16,829 nt of DNA, taken from NCBI GenBank assembly GCA_900549245.1, contig URNQ01000016.1:1-16829 (forward strand), in the 5' to 3' direction. The position numbers were made by a program, and so were the translations under genes. Source of the DNA: an uncultured Collinsella sp. (GTDB lineage Bacteria; Actinomycetota; Coriobacteriia; Coriobacteriales; Coriobacteriaceae). Shown here in pieces: positions 1 to 6,319 of this stretch (positions are counted from its first letter, which is position 1; the number at the start of each line of letters is the position of its first letter). The notes beneath the pieces were generated by a model that saw only the letters and a list, made by a program, of their open reading frames with translations, searched no databases and was not told the DNA's origin.

Positions 1-11
1 TATACTCATGG

Positions 12-48
12 AAAACCTCCCATTTCCCGATGTCCAAGAAATGGGAGG
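12..48 (-). terminator. Rho-independent terminator (end of leucine operon relic)
   Basis: An 11-bp perfect inverted repeat (CCTCCCATTTC at 16-26 with GAAATGGGAGG at 38-48) has an 11-nt loop. On the minus strand it is followed directly by TTTTCC. It lies downstream of the leuB relic and the first repeat array, so it probably closes that transcription unit. Confidence 0.75.
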
Positions 49-61
49 CAGTTCACCGGCA

Positions 62-85
62 CCTTTGTGGTGGTTTTGCTGACTC
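62..85. repeat. Half copy of a CCACCAC-type inverted repeat
   Basis: The stretch CCTTTGTGGTGGTTTTGCTG and its flank closely match the right arm and flank of the full inverted repeat at 1747-1785, including the trailing TGACTC. The left arm is absent here. I read it as a truncated copy of a dispersed intergenic element; its function is unknown. Confidence 0.5.
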
Positions 86-108
86 GTCCGACCTGTCCCA
101 ACGGTTTG

Positions 109-243
109 TCTCAATCTGTAACAGGTAGGGCCCAAATAATCGGTTAGCTGTTACAGATCGAGACAGACCACGGATGCTCAGCCGAAAATCTCAATCTGTA
201 ACAGGTAGGAACGATTTTGCCCCTTAGATGTTACAGATTGAGA
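109..243. repeat. Alternating 15-bp repeat array, locus 1 (4 units, 40-bp period)
   Basis: Four copies of a 15-bp unit start at 109, 149, 189 and 229. They read TCTCAATCTGTAACA, then its near complement TGTTACAGATCGAGA, then the same pair again (TGTTACAGATTGAGA last). Each neighbouring pair is separated by exactly 25 bp of unlike sequence, so two 55-bp inverted-repeat elements repeat every 80 bp. The second pair (189-203 with 229-243) is a perfect 15-bp palindrome. The array sits between the leuB relic and its terminator. The same unit and spacing recur at 6711-6925. No CRISPR or recombinase gene is in the window. Confidence 0.9.
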
Positions 244-269
244 TATTTGACAGCTTGAATCGGCATCGC

Positions 270-905
270 CTACAGCGCGGCGACGACCTTGTCGCCCATC
301 GTCGTGGTGCCGAGGATCTTATCTGCCGGGGTGTTGACATCGGCGATGTCACGGGTGCGCCAGCCCTCGTCGAGCACGCGCGCCACGGCGCTCTCGATCC
401 ACGCGGCTTGCTCGCCCATGTCGAGCGCGTAGGTCAGCAGCATCGCCACCGACAAGATTTGAGCCAGCGGATTGGCCACGCCGAGCCCCGCGATGTCAGG
501 AGCGCTGCCAGCGCTCGGCCCAAACAGCGATACGCCATCATCCAGCGAGGCAGAGGCAAGCATACCGAGCGATCCGGTAATCTGAGCCGCCTCATCGGAC
601 AGGATGTCGCCGAACATGTTCTCCGTCACCACGACGTCAAAGTCTGCCGGTCGACTGATGAGCTGCATGGCGGCGTTGTCGACGAGCAGGTCCTCAAGCT
701 CCACGTCGGAGTACTCCTCGTCTTGCACGCGATGCACGATCTCGCGCCACATGCGGCTCGTCTCCAGCACGTTGCGCTTATCAACGCTCGTCACCTTGCC
801 GCGACGTTTGCGCGCCGCCTCAAATGCCTGGCGCGCAATGCGCTCAATCTCGTACTCGCGATACTCCATCACGTCGACCGCACGCTGACCGGCCGCACCC
901 GCAGC
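270..905 (-). pseudogene. leuB: 3-isopropylmalate dehydrogenase, C-terminal fragment
   Basis: This fragment encodes roughly the last 210 residues of LeuB (the enzyme is normally about 350-360 residues), which oxidises 3-isopropylmalate with NAD in leucine synthesis. Family landmarks are visible: RKRRGKVTSVDKRNVL with the catalytic lysine, LLVDNAAMQL, VVTENMFGDILSDEAAQITG, GSAPDIAGLGVANPLAQILS. The N-terminal half, with the start codon and the first catalytic motifs, is missing. In its place, near 895-915, the sequence runs out of frame into a leuA fragment, so no start codon or ribosome binding site belongs to it. The reading frame from the junction to the TAG at 270-272 has no stops. This suggests a fairly recent deletion that removed the 3' part of leuA, the 5' part of leuB and whatever lay between, in many operons leuC and leuD. 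Confidence 0.85.
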
Positions 906-1476
906 GCCCGCGCAGGTCACGGATGCGGGCGCCAAAGTCCCACGGCATGTTGTAGCCCATCGTATCGGGGATGTTCACGACCGTGGCACCGGCCTTTACG
1001 GCCGCCTCGATAATGCGCACCAGAAACTCCTGATCGGAGCGGCCGGCATCCTCGGCATAAAACTCAACATCGTCAACGAACTTGCGAGCATGTTTGACGG
1101 CATGGATCGCTCACTCAATTGCCCTTTCCTCAGTCATATGGAGCTTGTCGCGCAGGTGACTGGTGCTCACACCCAGCCCTGTATGGATACGGGGCCTCTG
1201 GGCCGTTTTGAGCGCCTCTGCAGTCACTTCGATATCCCTGTCGACAGCGCACGTCAGGCCGCATACCGTGCATCGGTCGCCCGCAATCTTGCCAATCTCC
1301 TGTACGGAGCGAAAGTCACCAGGACTCGAGATGGGAAAGCCCGCCTCGATAACGTCCACGTTCATGCGCACCAGCTGGCGGGCGATGAAGAGCTTTTCCT
1401 CGGTATTCATGCTGGCGCCCGGCGACTGCTCACCGTCGCACAGGGTGGCGTCAAAGATTGTGATTTTGCGGCTTAT
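906..1476 (-). pseudogene. leuA: 2-isopropylmalate synthase, N-terminal fragment
   Basis: This is the first ~190 residues of LeuA, which condenses acetyl-CoA with 2-oxoisovalerate in the first committed step of leucine synthesis. ITIFDATLCDGEQSPGASMN carries the metal- and substrate-binding D and R/C-rich motif; VIEAGFPISSPGDF and, further on, NIPDTMGYNMPW are typical. Three lesions are visible. An AGGAGG site (complement of 1482-1487) is followed by ATA at 1474-1476 where ATG is expected before SRKITIFDATL. An in-frame TGA sits at 1111-1113, after EERAIE and before AIHAVKHARK. Near 905-915 the frame runs into leuB out of phase. The protein is clearly not made. The upstream leader and attenuator look intact. 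Confidence 0.88.
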
Positions 1477-1540
1477 ATGTTCCTCCTGATTGACCGTTTT
1501 ATGACAGATGGCTTTCAGGAGAGAGAGAAGGCCTAGAGAT

Positions 1541-1600
1541 AGAAAAATACCCGTGTCGCTCATCACGCCTGAAAGCGGCAGACGATAGCGCACCCGGGTA
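1541..1600 (-). terminator. Leucine attenuator terminator
   Basis: A long imperfect hairpin on the minus strand (arms beginning TACCCGGGTGCGCT and ending GACACGGGTA, plus 1548-1600) is followed by TTTTTC. It lies between the leuL leader peptide and leuA, the place of a transcription attenuator. Its 5' arm contains GCGCTATC (complement of 1584-1591). That is perfectly complementary to GATAGCGC in the last codons of leuL (complement of 1635-1642), giving a mutually exclusive antiterminator pairing. Confidence 0.8.
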
Positions 1601-1629
1601 CAACAAATCGTTATAGCGAGATTACAACC

Positions 1630-1689
1630 CTAGCGCGCTATCCAATCTAGTAGCGCTAGGCCTAGGAGCTGTTGCGTGTTCTTAAACAT
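1630..1689 (-). CDS. leuL: Leucine operon leader peptide
   Basis: A 19-residue ORF, MFKNTQQLLGLALLDWIAR, begins with ATG at 1687-1689 behind a GGGAG site and ends with TAG. Five of its 19 codons are leucine (CTC CTA, CTA, CTA CTA), and four of the five are the CTA codon that GC-rich genomes rarely use. This is the classic design of an amino-acid attenuator: when charged tRNA-Leu is scarce the ribosome stalls on these codons, the downstream RNA refolds and transcription continues into the leucine genes. The leader's end (codons I-A-R) can pair with the 5' arm of the terminator 35-50 nt further on, supporting this role. The regulated genes are broken. The symbol follows the usual name for such leaders. 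Confidence 0.82.
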   Translation of the reverse strand: MFKNTQQLLGLALLDWIAR

Positions 1690-1714
1690 GTTGGGCTCCC
1701 TTCGGCCTCGGGTA

Positions 1715-1743
1715 GTACTACATCGCGCTAAAGTACAACACAA
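1715..1743 (-). promoter_or_regulatory. Possible leucine operon promoter
   Basis: On the minus strand TTGTGT (complement of 1738-1743) and TAGTAC (complement of 1715-1720) are 17 bp apart, about 25 bp before the leuL start. The match to the -35 and -10 consensus is only moderate, so this is a tentative call based mostly on position. Confidence 0.35.
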
Positions 1744-1746
1744 GTA

Positions 1747-1785
1747 AAACCACCACAAGGGTGCCTGTCCCCTTCGTGGTGGTTT
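1747..1785. repeat. CCACCAC-type inverted repeat, full copy
   Basis: AAACCACCACAAGG (1747-1760) and CCTTCGTGGTGGTTT (1771-1785) form an inverted repeat with one extra base in the right arm, around a short CT-rich loop. A half copy lies at 62-85. It lies between the rplA terminator and the leucine promoter region and could act as a second terminator or simply be a dispersed palindromic element. Confidence 0.6.
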
Positions 1786-1800
1786 CGTTGACTCAAAAGC

Positions 1801-1839
1801 AAGAGACCCGGTCCTGCACGAGGCAGAACCGGGTCTCTT
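1801..1839 (-). terminator. Rho-independent terminator of the rplK-rplA operon
   Basis: AAGAGACCCGGT (1801-1812) and ACCGGGTCTCTT (1828-1839) form a 12-bp perfect stem around a 15-nt loop. It lies 36 bp after the rplA stop codon, followed on the minus strand by GCTTTTG. The plus side also ends in CTCTTT, so it may work in both directions. Confidence 0.85.
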
Positions 1840-1875
1840 TAGCAATGCTTGCTTTGCTCGGGCAGTAACTGTTAG

Positions 1876-2583
1876 TTACTCAGCCAGGAAGTCGCGCTGG
1901 ATAGCGGGATCGACCTTGACGCCAGGGCCCATGGTGGAAGACACGGAGATGGACTTGACGTACTTGCCCTTAGCAGAAGAGGGCTTGACGCGCAGGATCT
2001 CGGTGTACAGGGCAGCGTAGTTCTCAACGAGCTGCTGCTCAGAGAAGGACTTCTTGCCCAGGGGCACGTGGCAGATGCCGTAACGGTCGGCGCGGTACTC
2101 AACGCGGCCAGCCTTGAGCTCGGAGACCATCTTGGCGACGTCCATGGTCACGGTGCCGAGCTTGGGGTTCGGCATGAGGCCACGGGGACCGAGGATCTTA
2201 CCGATGCGGCCGACCTTGGCCATCATGTTCGGCGTAGCGATAGCGGCGTCGAAGTTGATCTCGCCCTTCTGGATCTGGGCGACGAGCTCGTCGGAACCGA
2301 TGATGTCGGCGCCGGCAGCCTCGGCCTCGCGGGCCTTCTCGCCCTCGGCGAAGACGGCAACACGAACGGTCTTGCCGGTGCCGTGGGGCAGGGAGATGGA
2401 ACCACGGATGTTCTGGTCAGCCTTACGAGTATCGATGCCCAGACGGAAGTGGGCCTCGACGGTCTCGTCGAACTTGGCGGTGTCGAGCTCCTTGATGAGC
2501 TTGGCAGCCTGAAGGGGGGTGTAGAGCGTGGCGCGGTCGATCTTCTCGGCAGCGGCGTTATAGCTCTTACCATGCTTAGCCAT
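1876..2583 (-). CDS. rplA: 50S ribosomal protein L1
   Basis: The 235-residue product is the usual length for bacterial L1, which binds 23S rRNA at the mobile L1 stalk and helps release E-site tRNA. In many bacteria it also represses its own mRNA. Recognisable stretches include RGSISLPHGTGKTVRVAVFA in the middle and the signature GKILGPRGLMPNPKLGTVT, followed by a C-terminal VEYRADRYGICHVPLGKKSF. I chose the ATG at 2581-2583 because AGGAGGT lies 7 nt upstream of it. Another in-frame ATG two codons earlier almost abuts the AGGAGGT and is less likely. It follows rplK after a 117-bp gap with several hairpins and is the last gene of the unit. In most bacteria rplJ, rplL and rpoBC would follow; here a terminator and the leucine leader come next. 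Confidence 0.97.
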   Translation of the reverse strand: MAKHGKSYNAAAEKIDRATLYTPLQAAKLIKELDTAKFDETVEAHFRLGIDTRKADQNIRGSISLPHGTGKTVRVAVFAEGEKAREAEAAGADIIGSDELVAQIQKGEINFDAAIATPNMMAKVGRIGKILGPRGLMPNPKLGTVTMDVAKMVSELKAGRVEYRADRYGICHVPLGKKSFSEQQLVENYAALYTEILRVKPSSAKGKYVKSISVSSTMGPGVKVDPAIQRDFLAE

Positions 2584-2607
2584 GTGCATTACCTCCTGTG
2601 GTTAAAC

Positions 2608-2682
2608 GGGCGTGAGCCCTCCCACATCGTATCGTGTGCCCTATTGCACACATATAACGGGCGCCCCGGTCGGAGCACCCGT
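2608..2682 (-). promoter_or_regulatory. Hairpin cluster in the rplK-rplA intergenic mRNA
   Basis: Three hairpins lie in the 117 nt between rplK and rplA on the minus strand. One is an 11-bp stem with two G-U pairs and a GACC loop (2657-2682), one is GTGTGC/GCACAC (2634-2651), and one is GGGC-N4-GCCC (2608-2619). The first is followed by TTATATG, a poor U-tract, so it might be an attenuating terminator or an L1 autoregulatory site. I cannot tell these apart from sequence alone. Confidence 0.45.
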
Positions 2683-2700
2683 CATTACCTAAAGAAATCG

Positions 2701-3129
2701 CTACTCAGCGATGGTGACGCCCATGGAACGGGCGGTACCGGCGATGATCTTCTTGGCGGCGTCAATGTCGTTGGCATTGAGGTCCGGCATCTTGATCTCG
2801 GCGATCTTGGTGAGCTGCTCCTGGGAGAGCTGACCGACCTTATCGGCCTGGGGCTTAGCGGAACCAGACTTGAGGTTCAGCTCCTTCTTGATGAGGTGAG
2901 CCGCCGGCGGGGTCTTGGTGATGAAGGAGAAGGACTTATCCTCGTAGACAGAGATCTCAACGGGGATGATGTCGCCCTTCTTGTCCTGCGTCTCGGCGTT
3001 AAAAGCCTGGCAGAACTGCATGATGTTCACGCCAGCAGCGCCCAGGGCGGGGCCGACGGGAGGAGCGGGGTTAGCGGCACCAGCAGGAATCTGGAGCTTA
3101 ATGACGTTGGCAACCTTCTTCTCAGCCAT
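2701..3129 (-). CDS. rplK: 50S ribosomal protein L11
   Basis: The 142-residue product matches the usual L11 length. L11 binds the GTPase-associated centre of 23S rRNA and is needed for factor-dependent GTP hydrolysis and for RelA activation. The N-terminal motif IKLQIPAGAANPAPPVGPAL and NIMQFCQAFNAET are the proline-switch region that binds thiopeptides. The C-terminal rRNA-binding domain ends with IIAGTARSMGVTIAE. The ATG at 3127-3129 is preferred because AAAGGA sits about 6 nt before it; an ATG two codons upstream directly abuts that site. It lies 120 bp after nusG and 117 bp before rplA, in the widely conserved secE-nusG-rplK-rplA order. Confidence 0.97.
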   Translation of the reverse strand: MAEKKVANVIKLQIPAGAANPAPPVGPALGAAGVNIMQFCQAFNAETQDKKGDIIPVEISVYEDKSFSFITKTPPAAHLIKKELNLKSGSAKPQADKVGQLSQEQLTKIAEIKMPDLNANDIDAAKKIIAGTARSMGVTIAE

Positions 3130-3249
3130 GGTCATTCCTTTCGAATCACGAGTGTGAAGTACTTGCTATATCGTAAGCACGCACGTGTTAGAAGCACTCC
3201 TGAGATGAGCAGTCACAGAAGAAGCACGCTCGCGCGAACGGACGAAAAC

Positions 3250-3786
3250 TTAAGCGATGACAGCGACCTGGTTAAAGTCGAGCTCGACCGGCGTCTCGCG
3301 GCCAAAGATCATCAGCGTGACCTTGAGCTTGCCAGCTTCGGTGTTAACCTCGGAGACCTTGCCATCAAAGTCGGTAAGCGGGCCATCGGTGACGCGGACG
3401 GACGTGCCGACCTGAATATCAACCGAGGTGCGCTTGGGCGAATCGCCCTTACCGGGACGACGAGTCATCTTGTTGTACTCGTCGCGGGAAAGCGGAGCGG
3501 GCTTGCCGTTGCCGCCCAGGAAACCGGTGACGCCGGGCGTGTTGCGAACGCACGTCCATGCATCGTCATCCATCTCCATGCGGACCAGGACATAACCCGG
3601 GAAGATCTTGGAATCCTTGGTCTCGCGCTTGCCGCCCTCTTTAATCTCGGTGACGCGCTCCATAGGAATCTCGATATCAAAGATACGGTCCTGCATGCCC
3701 ATGGTCTCGATGCGATGTTCGAGATCGGACTTAACGCGGTTCTCGTATCCAGAGTAAGTGTGAACGACGTACCAACGCTTAGACAT
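3250..3786 (-). CDS. nusG: Transcription termination/antitermination factor NusG
   Basis: This 178-residue NusG is close to the canonical size. The N-terminal NGN domain starts SKRWYVVHTYSGYENRVKSD, contains the conserved KIFPGYVLVRMEM and ends around the NTPGVTGFLG motif. It binds the RNA polymerase clamp. A C-terminal KOW domain (VGTSVRVTDGPLTDFDGKVS and onward) contacts Rho, S10 or other partners. The linker carries a short basic stretch, MTRRPGKGDSPKRT. It starts 3 nt after the secE stop codon with GAGGGG as the ribosome binding site inside the end of secE, so the two are translationally close. It has no large actinobacterial N-terminal extension. Confidence 0.97.
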   Translation of the reverse strand: MSKRWYVVHTYSGYENRVKSDLEHRIETMGMQDRIFDIEIPMERVTEIKEGGKRETKDSKIFPGYVLVRMEMDDDAWTCVRNTPGVTGFLGGNGKPAPLSRDEYNKMTRRPGKGDSPKRTSVDIQVGTSVRVTDGPLTDFDGKVSEVNTEAGKLKVTLMIFGRETPVELDFNQVAVIA

Positions 3787-3789
3787 GGT

Positions 3790-4128
3790 TTAGCCCCTCA
3801 ATCCAGAGAACAGAGCAAGAGCCTCGCCAAAGCCAGCATCGAGCAGAGCGATGACGACGCCGACGACGATCAGAGAAGCGCAAACGACGACCGAGTAGTT
3901 CACGAGCTCCTTCTTATCGGGCCACGTGACACGCTTCATCTCGGACTTGACCGAAGCGAAATACTTCTTGGTGCGGGCGAAGAATCCAGGCTTCTCGTTC
4001 TTCTTGGACTTCGCAGCCTTCTCGTTCTTCTTGGCAACGGCCTTCTTGGCCTCAACCTTGGAGTTGGCGGCAGCGTTGTTGGCAGGTGCCGGCTGCTGTG
4101 CCTTCTTCTTGTTCTTCTTGTTGGCCAT
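3790..4128 (-). CDS. secE: Preprotein translocase subunit SecE
   Basis: SecE clamps the SecY channel of the Sec translocon in the inner membrane. This 112-residue form has one transmembrane helix near the C-terminus (about residues 78-98, NYSVVVCASLIVVGVVIALL), preceded by the conserved amphipathic motif KSEMKRVTWPDKKEL. The first ~50 residues are rich in lysine, alanine and asparagine (MANKKNKKKAQQPAPANNAA and repeated KKNEKAAKSKKNEK), a low-complexity basic extension probably exposed to the cytoplasm. The start is supported by GGAGG 8 nt upstream. It follows tRNA-Trp and is followed by nusG after 3 nt, the standard arrangement. Confidence 0.96.
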   Translation of the reverse strand: MANKKNKKKAQQPAPANNAAANSKVEAKKAVAKKNEKAAKSKKNEKPGFFARTKKYFASVKSEMKRVTWPDKKELVNYSVVVCASLIVVGVVIALLDAGFGEALALFSGLRG

Positions 4129-4204
4129 TTGGGTTACCTCCGCGCAATGCGCTTATACATGAGTAAACCGTAAGCCCCCAAGTGGGAGCTTACGGAATAA
4201 TGAC

Positions 4205-4280
4205 TGGCACGCCAGGAAGGACTCGAACCCTCAACACTCGGTTTTGGAGACCGATGCTCTACCAATTGAACTACTGGCGT
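4205..4280 (-). tRNA. tRNA-Trp (anticodon CCA)
   Basis: A complete cloverleaf is readable on the minus strand. The acceptor stem pairs ACGCCAG with CTGGCGT, the D-arm is AGTTCAATTGGTAGAGC, the anticodon loop CTCCAAA has anticodon CCA, and the T-loop is GGTTCGAGTCC. The discriminator G and an encoded CCA tail are present (4205-4208). It lies between rpmG and secE, where tRNA-Trp is found in many bacteria. Confidence 0.97.
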
Positions 4281-4293
4281 ATGTGACTAGAGA

Positions 4294-4443
4294 CTAGCGA
4301 GTCTCTTTGTGCAGCGTGTGGTGACGGCACCAGGGGCAATACTTCTTGATCTCCATACGATCAGGCATGGTCGACTTGTTCTTGGTGGTCGTATAGTTGC
4401 GGCGCTTGCACTCAGTGCACGCAAGAGTAACTAGAGTACGCAT
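4294..4443 (-). CDS. rpmG: 50S ribosomal protein L33
   Basis: A 49-residue protein begins MRTLVTLACTECKRRNYTTT and contains IKKYCPWCRHHTLHKETR near the end. The size and the pair of CxxC motifs identify the zinc-binding (C+) form of L33, a small large-subunit protein near the E site. Many bacteria also carry a zinc-free copy used in zinc starvation; none is visible here. The TAG stop is at 4294-4296, 13 bp before tRNA-Trp, so the tRNA is probably excised from the same transcript. Ribosome binding is by AAAGG or the nearer AGGA upstream of the ATG. A strong promoter lies about 45 bp upstream, so this is the first gene of the rpmG-tRNA-Trp-secE-nusG-rplK-rplA unit. Confidence 0.95.
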   Translation of the reverse strand: MRTLVTLACTECKRRNYTTTKNKSTMPDRMEIKKYCPWCRHHTLHKETR

Positions 4444-4488
4444 GTATCCTGAACCTTTCATTTCCGCCCCGTACGGGCACGAGTTGTT

Positions 4489-4518
4489 ACTTTATCAGCT
4501 CCACGTAAGTGCTGTCAA
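4489..4518 (-). promoter_or_regulatory. Promoter of the rpmG-secE-nusG-rplKA unit
   Basis: On the minus strand TTGACA (complement of 4513-4518) and TAAAGT (complement of 4489-4494) are 18 bp apart, close to the primary sigma consensus. The upstream flank GAGGTTTTCATTGACAGC is nearly identical to the flank of the tRNA-tuf promoter at 6320-6349. Confidence 0.8.
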
Positions 4519-4659
4519 TGAAAACCTCGAGTCAATTGGTTCTCGGTGGATCCATTCATATTTGGAACACATCAATGAAGCCATCGAGAGCTAATCGACG
4601 GTGCATCCAGGACCATTATCGATCCTCTCGACACCAGCAACGGCTCAACATCCATTGCA

Positions 4660-4697
4660 GAAAAGAACCCGGCACCCATATAAGTGCCGGGTTCTCT
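4660..4697 (-). terminator. Rho-independent terminator after tuf
   Basis: AGAACCCGGCAC (4664-4675) and GTGCCGGGTTCT (4684-4695) form a perfect 12-bp stem with an 8-nt loop, 27 bp beyond the tuf stop codon. On the minus strand it is followed by TTTCTGC. It separates tuf from the rpmG promoter. In 4519-4659 I see no gene or other clear signal. Confidence 0.88.
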
Positions 4698-4722
4698 AAG
4701 TCAGCTATATCAAAGGGCTAAT

Positions 4723-5913
4723 TTACTCAATGATCGTGGAGACGATGCCCGAACCGACGGTGTGGCCACCCTCGCGGATAGCGAAGCGCAGGCCCTCCTC
4801 CATGGCGATCGGGTGGATGAGGTCGCCCTCGATGGTGATGTGGTCACCAGGCATAGCCATCTCGGTGCCCTCGGGGAGCTTGACCGTACCGGTAACGTCG
4901 GTGGTACGGAAGTAGAACTGAGGACGATAACCATCGAAGAACGGGGTGTGACGGCCGCCCTCCTCCTTGGTCAGAACGTAGATCTCGCCGGTGAACTTGG
5001 TGTGCGGGGTAACCGAACCGGGCTTGCAGAGAACCTGGCCGCGCTCGATGTCCTCGCGCTTAATGCCGCGGAGCAGCAGACCGACGTTGTCGCCAGCCTC
5101 GCAGAAGTCCATGGACTTACGGAACATCTCGATACCGGTAACAACGGTGTTCTGGGTATCCTTGATGCCGACGATCTCGACGGGCTCGTTGAGCTTGAGC
5201 TCACCGCGCTCGACACGGCCGGTAGCAACGGTACCACGGCCGGAGATGGTCATAACGTCCTCAACGGCCATCAGGAAGGGGAGGTCGTTGTTACGAGCAG
5301 GCGTCGGGATGTACTCGTCGACGGCGTTCATGAGCTCGCGAATGGCGTCCATCCACTTGGCGTCGCCCTCGAGAGCGCCCAGAGCGGAACCACGGATGAC
5401 GGGGATGTCGTCGCCGGGGAAATCGTACTCGGAGAGGAGCTCACGGGTCTCCATCTCGACGAGGTCGATGAGCTCGTCATCGTCGACCATGTCGCACTTG
5501 TTCAGGAAGACGACGATGTAGGGAACGCCGACCTGACGGGCGAGCAGGATGTGCTCGCGGGTCTGAGCCATGGGGCCGTCGGTAGCGGCGATGACCAGGA
5601 TAGCGCCGTCCATCTGAGCAGCACCGGTGATCATGTTCTTGACGTAGTCAGCGTGGCCCGGGCAGTCAACGTGAGCATAGTGACGAGCAGCGGTCTCGTA
5701 CTCGACGTGGGAGACGGAGATCGTAATGCCGCGCTCGCGCTCCTCGGGAGCCTTGTCGATGTTCTCGAACGCAGTGAAGTCAGCCTTGCAGCCCTCGGTC
5801 TCGGAGAGAACCTTGGTGATGGCAGCGGTCAGCGTGGTCTTGCCGTGGTCGACGTGACCAATGGTGCCGATGTTAACATGCGGCTTAGTGCGCTCAAACT
5901 TCTCTTTGGCCAT
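4723..5913 (-). CDS. tuf: Elongation factor Tu
   Basis: The 396-residue GTPase delivers aminoacyl-tRNA to the ribosomal A site. GTP-binding motifs are all present near their usual places: G1 GHVDHGKTTL (about residues 18-27), the switch I RGITIS, G3 DCPGHADYVKNMITGAAQMD, G4 FLNKCDMVDD and G5 in RGSALGALEG. Domains 2 and 3 follow (GRGTVATGRVERGELKLNEP; FRTTDVTGTV; MPGDHITIEG). The ATG at 5911-5913 has GGAGG upstream; a longer reading to 5982 has no supporting site and would run into a hairpin. It is the last gene of a tRNA-Tyr, tRNA-Thr, tRNA-Met, tuf group, recalling the E. coli tufB operon, rather than lying in rpsL-rpsG-fusA-tuf. Confidence 0.99.
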   Translation of the reverse strand: MAKEKFERTKPHVNIGTIGHVDHGKTTLTAAITKVLSETEGCKADFTAFENIDKAPEERERGITISVSHVEYETAARHYAHVDCPGHADYVKNMITGAAQMDGAILVIAATDGPMAQTREHILLARQVGVPYIVVFLNKCDMVDDDELIDLVEMETRELLSEYDFPGDDIPVIRGSALGALEGDAKWMDAIRELMNAVDEYIPTPARNNDLPFLMAVEDVMTISGRGTVATGRVERGELKLNEPVEIVGIKDTQNTVVTGIEMFRKSMDFCEAGDNVGLLLRGIKREDIERGQVLCKPGSVTPHTKFTGEIYVLTKEEGGRHTPFFDGYRPQFYFRTTDVTGTVKLPEGTEMAMPGDHITIEGDLIHPIAMEEGLRFAIREGGHTVGSGIVSTIIE

Positions 5914-5967
5914 AAAGCCCTCCTCTAAACAGGTCGTCCCCGGACGGGACTTTGCCTTTATACCATA

Positions 5968-5998
5968 GTGGCCTCTCAACATACTATTGAGAAGCCAC
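5968..5998 (-). other. Hairpin between tRNA-Met and tuf
   Basis: GTGGCCTCTCAA (5968-5979) and TTGAGAAGCCAC (5987-5998) pair at 11 of 12 positions. It lies 12 bp after tRNA-Met and about 55 bp before the tuf start. The minus strand then reads TATGGTATAAAGG, with no U-tract. It could be a processing signal separating tRNA from tuf mRNA, or an element near a weak internal tuf promoter (the TATAAA lacks a convincing -35). Confidence 0.5.
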
Positions 5999-6009
5999 CG
6001 TGTTACCTA

Positions 6010-6086
6010 TGGTAGCGGTGACTGGATTCGAACCAGTGACGCCACGGGTATGAACCGTGTGCTCTAACCAACTGAGCTACACCGCC
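6010..6086 (-). tRNA. tRNA-Met, elongator (anticodon CAU)
   Basis: The minus strand reads GGCGGTGTAGCTCAGTTGG, an anticodon loop TTCATAC with CAT, a T-loop GGTTCGAATCC and the 3' arm CACCGCT-A-CCA. CCA is encoded. The first acceptor pair is a G-U wobble, not the C-A mismatch of an initiator tRNA, so I call the elongator form. A tRNA-Ile with modified CAU cannot be excluded without a covariance model. Confidence 0.9.
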
Positions 6087-6089
6087 GGA

Positions 6090-6165
6090 TGGAGCCTGCA
6101 ACCAGACTTGAACTGGTGACCTCTTCGTTACCAACGAAGTGCTCTACCGACTGAGCTATACAGGC
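6090..6165 (-). tRNA. tRNA-Thr (anticodon GGU)
   Basis: Acceptor GCCTGTA pairs with TGCAGGC (one wobble), the anticodon arm CTTCG-TTGGTAA-CGAAG carries GGT, the T-loop is GTTCAAGTC, and discriminator T plus CCA is encoded. It is 3 bp upstream of tRNA-Met, so the two are processed from one transcript. Confidence 0.96.
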
Positions 6166-6175
6166 ACTTGACGGG

Positions 6176-6257
6176 TGGGAGCTATAGGATTCGAACCTAT
6201 GTAGGCAGAGCCAACGGGTTTACAGCCCGTCCCCATTAACCACTCGGGCAAACTCCC
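6176..6257 (-). tRNA. tRNA-Tyr (anticodon GUA)
   Basis: A class II tRNA with a long variable arm. The acceptor is GGGAGTT with AGCTCCC, the anticodon loop CTGTAAA carries GTA, and the T-loop is GGTTCGAATCC. Discriminator A is followed by CCC, so the CCA end is not encoded, unlike the neighbouring tRNAs. It is the first gene of the tRNA-tuf unit. Confidence 0.95.
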
Positions 6258-6319
6258 AATCGTTCAAGTATCCGCAGGTCCTTTGGTCTTTTGGACCGCC
6301 GCCCCCGCGAACGAAAAAG

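Noticed and set aside
109..243. CRISPR array
   Set aside because: The repeat is only 15 bp, alternates in orientation and has few units. No cas gene is present. RNA-guided arrays with very short paired spacers also do not fit the constant 25-bp spacing.
1469..1593. Leu-rich peptide in frame before leuA (about 1475-1563) as the attenuator leader
   Set aside because: It lies in and after the terminator hairpin, lacks a stop before leuA and has no ribosome binding site. The leader at 1630-1689 satisfies all criteria instead.
2068..4173. Very long (701-codon) plus-strand frame opposite rplA, rplK, nusG and secE
   Set aside because: It is antisense to four certain genes and has the repetitive Leu/Gly/Asp/Val composition typical of the complement of GC-rich coding DNA. 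It has no family resemblance.
4684..5928. 414-codon plus-strand frame opposite tuf
   Set aside because: It mirrors EF-Tu almost exactly in extent and has low-complexity composition. tuf is certain on the other strand.
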